Assembly: GCA_964358485.1 (NCBI GenBank)
Contig: CAYHPY010000038.1
Location: forward strand, 1-31,378
DNA: 31,378 nucleotides
Reading direction: 5' to 3'
From: CAYHPY01 sp964358485
Lineage (GTDB): Bacteria; Elusimicrobiota; Elusimicrobia; UBA1565; UBA9628
Shown piece after piece: positions 28,578 to 31,378 of this stretch (position 1 is the first letter of the stretch; each line of letters opens with the position of its first letter). The position numbers and the translations under genes are program-made. Under the pieces are notes generated by a model. The model made no database searches and was not told where the DNA came from. It was given only the letters and a program-made list of their open reading frames with translations.

Positions 28578-29974
28578 CGCTTCTTACCCGCCGCGATCTT
28601 GATCACGACCGAGCGCAAAAAGCCCGCGTACCAATCCAACGCCGCCAGGGAAATCCGCTCGTCCTTTCCGTGAACCCGCTCCCCGTCCTCGGGGGAAAGG
28701 GGAGGATCCAGGCCGTAGACCAGCACGCCCCGCGCCCGCAGCTCCTGGGAATCGGTGGACCAGGCCGCCATGAAGGGCATGACCCGGGCCGAGGGGGCGC
28801 TCTCCCGCCCGGCCGCCTCGACGGCGTCAAACAGCGGGGTATCCACCGGCATCGCCGCCACCGGCGGGCGCGCGGAGGGGTCGAAGCGGATCTCGACGGC
28901 CGGATTGGCCACCGCCAGGGCCAGGTCCGCGATGAAGGCCCGCGGGTCGCGGCCCGGCAGAAGGCGCGCGTTGAAGACCGCCTTGGCCTCGGCCGGGATC
29001 ACGTTGCTCTTATACCCGGCCTGCAGGATGGTCGGAGAAAGGGTGTCCCGAAGCATGGCCGAAAACTCCGGCTGCGCGCGCTCCAACCGGCGGGAGGCGG
29101 CGTCGAGTTCCGCCGGCTCGGCTTCCAAAACCCCGCGCAGGGCGGCCCGCAGTTCCCCCTGGGAAAGCTCCGCCTGGGTCTCGAAAAAACCACGGGTGAC
29201 CGGCTGAAGGTCGGCCTTGGTGCGATGCTCGGACAACCGGTCCACCGCCTTGGCCAAAATCGAGATGGGATTGTCGGCTCTGGGCACCGAGGAATGCCCG
29301 GCCTGCCCCCGCACGGTCAAGGTCAGGTCCAGGTATTCCTTCTCGGCGGCCTGCACCCGGATCTCCGACACCCGCCCGTCCGACCAGATCGTGTTGCCCC
29401 CCTCGTTGATGGCGTAGGCCGCCTCAAGATCGGAGCCGTGGTTTTTCAACAGCCATTCGATGTGCCGGTCCGTCCCCCCGGATTCCTCGTCGGCCTCCGC
29501 GAAAAAAATCAGGTCCCGCTCCAGGCGCGTTTTGGCCCGCGCCAAATGGGTCAGCAGGGCCAGCTCCACGGCGCACATGCACTTGATGTCGGCGCTGCCG
29601 CGGCCGTAAAGGTAGCCGTCTTTTTCCACGGGCTCGAAGGGCGGCGTGGCCCACTCCTTGGGATCGGCGGGAACCACGTCGGTGTGGCACATCAGGATCA
29701 GGGGCGGCTTGGCGCCCGTTCCCTTGAGCCGGGCGATCAGGCTGGCCCGCGTTCCTGTGGAGACGCGGATGACCGAGGGGATTTTTTCCTTGTCCAGGAC
29801 CCCTTTGAGGTAGCGCGCGGCCTCCAGTTCGTTGCCCGGGGGATTGGAGGTGTCGATGCGGATGAGGGCCTTGAGATGCTCCCGGGTTTCCCGCTTGAAG
29901 CGCTCCAGGTTGTCCCGGCCCCAGGCGGGCGGAGCGCAAAGCAGGCAGAGCGCGAGGACGGCCCGGCGGTTCAT
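28574..29974 (-). CDS. Exported M20-family metallopeptidase
   Basis: A 466-residue protein. Signal peptide (about 1-19, AVLALCLLCAPPAWG) followed by M20 dinuclear zinc motifs: LMCHTDVVP (His97), GRGSADIK (Asp129), FAEADEESGG (catalytic Glu), AINEGGN, and a C-terminal ERVHGKDERIS. The layout resembles carboxypeptidase/PM20D1-type enzymes that release amino acids from peptides or N-acyl compounds. It is followed by an S9 peptidase gene with a 4-bp overlap, suggesting stepwise peptide breakdown outside the cytoplasm. ATG 29974 follows TATCAT by 6 nt. Confidence 0.92.
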   Translation of the reverse strand: MNRRAVLALCLLCAPPAWGRDNLERFKRETREHLKALIRIDTSNPPGNELEAARYLKGVLDKEKIPSVIRVSTGTRASLIARLKGTGAKPPLILMCHTDVVPADPKEWATPPFEPVEKDGYLYGRGSADIKCMCAVELALLTHLARAKTRLERDLIFFAEADEESGGTDRHIEWLLKNHGSDLEAAYAINEGGNTIWSDGRVSEIRVQAAEKEYLDLTLTVRGQAGHSSVPRADNPISILAKAVDRLSEHRTKADLQPVTRGFFETQAELSQGELRAALRGVLEAEPAELDAASRRLERAQPEFSAMLRDTLSPTILQAGYKSNVIPAEAKAVFNARLLPGRDPRAFIADLALAVANPAVEIRFDPSARPPVAAMPVDTPLFDAVEAAGRESAPSARVMPFMAAWSTDSQELRARGVLVYGLDPPLSPEDGERVHGKDERISLAALDWYAGFLRSVVIKIAAGKKR

Positions 29975-30047
29975 TCGGGGATGATACTAAAAGCGCCGGA
30001 ACGGCGCGACAACTGGTGCGAACGCTTTAATGATACACTGGCCGCGC
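29975..30047. promoter_or_regulatory. Divergent leaderless promoters, peptidase operon and propeller gene
   Basis: On the minus strand TATCAT (29986-29981) is followed by six nt and ATG 29974. On the plus strand TGATACACT (30031-30039; -10 TACACT 30034-30039) is 8 nt before ATG 30048. Neither start has a Shine-Dalgarno sequence. -35 boxes are not obvious. Confidence 0.5.
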
Positions 30048-31307
30048 ATGAGCGTCCTGTGGGCCTTGCTGTTTCTCGCCGCTCCGGTTGGGGCGGAGGT
30101 GACGGCCTCCTTCCTGGCGACTGAATTCGAGGGAAAACCCATTTGGTACATCTCCACCCAGGACCGGCTGCATTTCGGATACCTGAGCGTTCAGGAGGAC
30201 GAGGAGGGAAACCCAGGGGAGGTTTGGTACCTGGACGGCAAGGAGTTGGCCGCGGCGCCGGCGGGGGCGATCGATTCGCGCCCGGAGGGAAGCGCCGAGC
30301 CCCGCGTGGTCGTCGATCTAAGCCCTGACGGGAAGCGCTTGGCCTACGTCGAGGCGGCCTTTGACGAGGAGGGCCGCCAGGCCGGAATGAGCGTCGCCGT
30401 CAACGGCAAGGCGGGGCGGATCTACGAGAGCGTCCATACGCCGCTTTTTAGTCCCGACGGAGCGCATTTGGCCTACGCCGCGAAGCGGGAAGGAATTTGG
30501 CGGGTGGTCCTGGACGGCAAAGAAGGGCCCTCGTTGGGCTCGGTGAGTCCGTTCAACCTCGAATTCAGCCGGGCGGGGAACCTCGCCTACCTGGCCGACC
30601 GGGAGGGGACGCGTCATCTCTTCCTGGACCACAAGGCCGTCCGGCCGTGGCCGGGCTCCAAAGTGACTTTCAGCCCGGATTGGCGGCGCTTGGCCGCGAC
30701 CCTCCACCAGGACGGCGCCCGGGTCGAGGTCGACGACGCCCCGGTCGGGCGCGGCTACCGCTCCATTATCGCGCCGACCTTCAGCCCGAGCGGCGCGCGT
30801 TTCGCCTTCTTCGGCCGTGACGCGGAGACCGGTCCCTTTCGGGCCGTGATCGACGGAACCGAGACCGGCCCCCCCCTGGACGAAGTAAAGATCGAAGACG
30901 CCTCACGGATTTACTTTCCGCCCGGCTCCGAGAAAGCCTACTGGTTCGGCAAGCGGGACGGGGCTTGGCGGCTCTACATCGACGGGGAGGCCCAGCCCGG
31001 CGCGTGGGACCTGATTCAAGGCAAGACGGCCATCGCGTTTGGCCCCGGGGGCAAGCGCCACGCCTATGCCGCCATCCGGGGGCGGGAGGTCTTCCTGGTC
31101 GTGGACGGGAAAGCAGAGCGGGCCGAACCTTTCGCCTTTTACCCGGCTTCGGGGATTTTCTTCGACAACGAGGAGGAGTTCCATTTCCTTCGGGTCGTGC
31201 CTGAGGAGTCGGTCGGCCTCACCTGCGCCGCAGGCGGCCCCGCAAGCGCCCCGCGCCTTTGCCCGCAGAAAGCCCGCAAGCTCTTCCCGCAGGCGAAGGC
31301 CCAATAA
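30048..31307 (+). CDS. Secreted beta-propeller-like protein, unknown function
   Basis: A 419-residue protein with a signal peptide (about 1-17, LWALLFLAAPVGAEV) and then repeated blades of the TolB/PD40 type: VDLSPDGKRLAYVEA, FSPDGAHLAYAAK, FSRAGNLAYLAD, FSPDWRRLAATL, FSPSGARFAFFG, FGPGGKRHAYAA. Repeats alternate with D-G-K/D-G-x-x turn segments (VVLDGKEG, VIDGTETG, LYIDGEAQ). It is probably a periplasmic scaffold or sensor; no catalytic domain follows the propeller. A longer frame starting at 30030 adds MIHWPR before the signal peptide and is less likely. Confidence 0.8.
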   Translation: MSVLWALLFLAAPVGAEVTASFLATEFEGKPIWYISTQDRLHFGYLSVQEDEEGNPGEVWYLDGKELAAAPAGAIDSRPEGSAEPRVVVDLSPDGKRLAYVEAAFDEEGRQAGMSVAVNGKAGRIYESVHTPLFSPDGAHLAYAAKREGIWRVVLDGKEGPSLGSVSPFNLEFSRAGNLAYLADREGTRHLFLDHKAVRPWPGSKVTFSPDWRRLAATLHQDGARVEVDDAPVGRGYRSIIAPTFSPSGARFAFFGRDAETGPFRAVIDGTETGPPLDEVKIEDASRIYFPPGSEKAYWFGKRDGAWRLYIDGEAQPGAWDLIQGKTAIAFGPGGKRHAYAAIRGREVFLVVDGKAERAEPFAFYPASGIFFDNEEEFHFLRVVPEESVGLTCAAGGPASAPRLCPQKARKLFPQAKAQ

Positions 31308-31328
31308 GCTATTCGTCCGATTCGATTA

Positions 31329-31378
31329 TTGACAACTGCATAAGTAAAGGCCTATACTATCCGGCGGAGGGATACCAT
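31329..31378 (+). promoter_or_regulatory. Promoter and ribosome site of gene beyond window
   Basis: TTGACA (31329-31334), 18-nt spacer, TATACT (31353-31358). The following GGCGGAGGG (31363-31371) is a strong Shine-Dalgarno sequence and the window ends in AT, the first two bases of a probable ATG at 31377. Unlike most genes here this one has a leader with a ribosome site. Confidence 0.7.

Noticed and set aside
28670..30124. 484-codon plus-strand frame opposite the M20 peptidase
   Set aside because: Antisense shadow; the minus strand has a signal peptide and complete zinc motifs.
1..31378. CRISPR array, tRNA or rRNA genes, insertion sequences
   Set aside because: No regularly spaced direct repeats, cloverleaf or rRNA-like segments, or transposase genes were recognised by eye; a covariance-model scan would be needed to exclude small RNAs.

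Overview
High-GC bacterial chromosome segment with dense genes, short intergenic gaps and many 4-bp start/stop overlaps. Signal peptides, a probable lipoprotein, type IV prepilins and a DedA protein suggest a diderm (Gram-negative) environmental bacterium. I cannot name the phylum from sequence alone; Elusimicrobiota-like or Myxococcota-like lineages would fit. No rRNA, tRNA, CRISPR array or insertion sequence was recognised.

Layout. 1-2356: the 3' end of a TPR protein, an AAA/DUF4143 ATPase, a membrane zinc-ribbon protein and a convergent membrane protein. 2441-6709 (minus strand): a minor-pilin locus with PilX-like, PilW-like and very large PilV-like prepilins, plus a small ribbon-helix-helix (RHH) regulator. 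The same RHH fold is fused in frame to the front of the PilV-like prepilin, and both RHH genes carry an almost identical 12-bp palindromic operator. This is the most unusual arrangement in the window. 6848-8748: a divergent histidine kinase / OmpR-type regulator pair. 8787-9905: a small anchored protein and two gene remnants facing each other across a rearrangement junction. 9958-11556: a long coiled-coil protein.

11831-17635 (plus strand): a seven-gene overlapping operon. It holds a small GMC-partner subunit, an FAD GMC oxidoreductase, an unknown protein, a secreted sphingomyelinase-like phosphodiesterase, a DedA protein, endonuclease III and a membrane metallophosphoesterase. 17800-20081: an orphan RHH protein, a cystathionine gamma-synthase family enzyme and a CvpA-like protein. 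20132-20557: an FKBP-type isomerase broken by two compensating frameshifts. 20813-22251: an AbiE-type toxin-antitoxin pair with the toxin gene first, under a 54-bp dyad operator. 22315-25112: a secreted YHYH/thermonuclease protein, then a two-gene unit coding for a proline-rich protein and an exported caspase-fold-like protein. 25168-26738: an Spx/ArsC-like protein with a zinc-ribbon membrane partner, divergent from a TauE/SafE exporter. 26703-31307: an exported S9 peptidase and M20 peptidase operon, then a secreted beta-propeller-like protein. A promoter for the next gene ends the window.

Expression style. At least eight genes have a TANNNT-like -10 hexamer ending exactly 6 nt before the start codon and no Shine-Dalgarno sequence. 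This implies that leaderless transcripts are common here, while genes inside operons rely on translational coupling.
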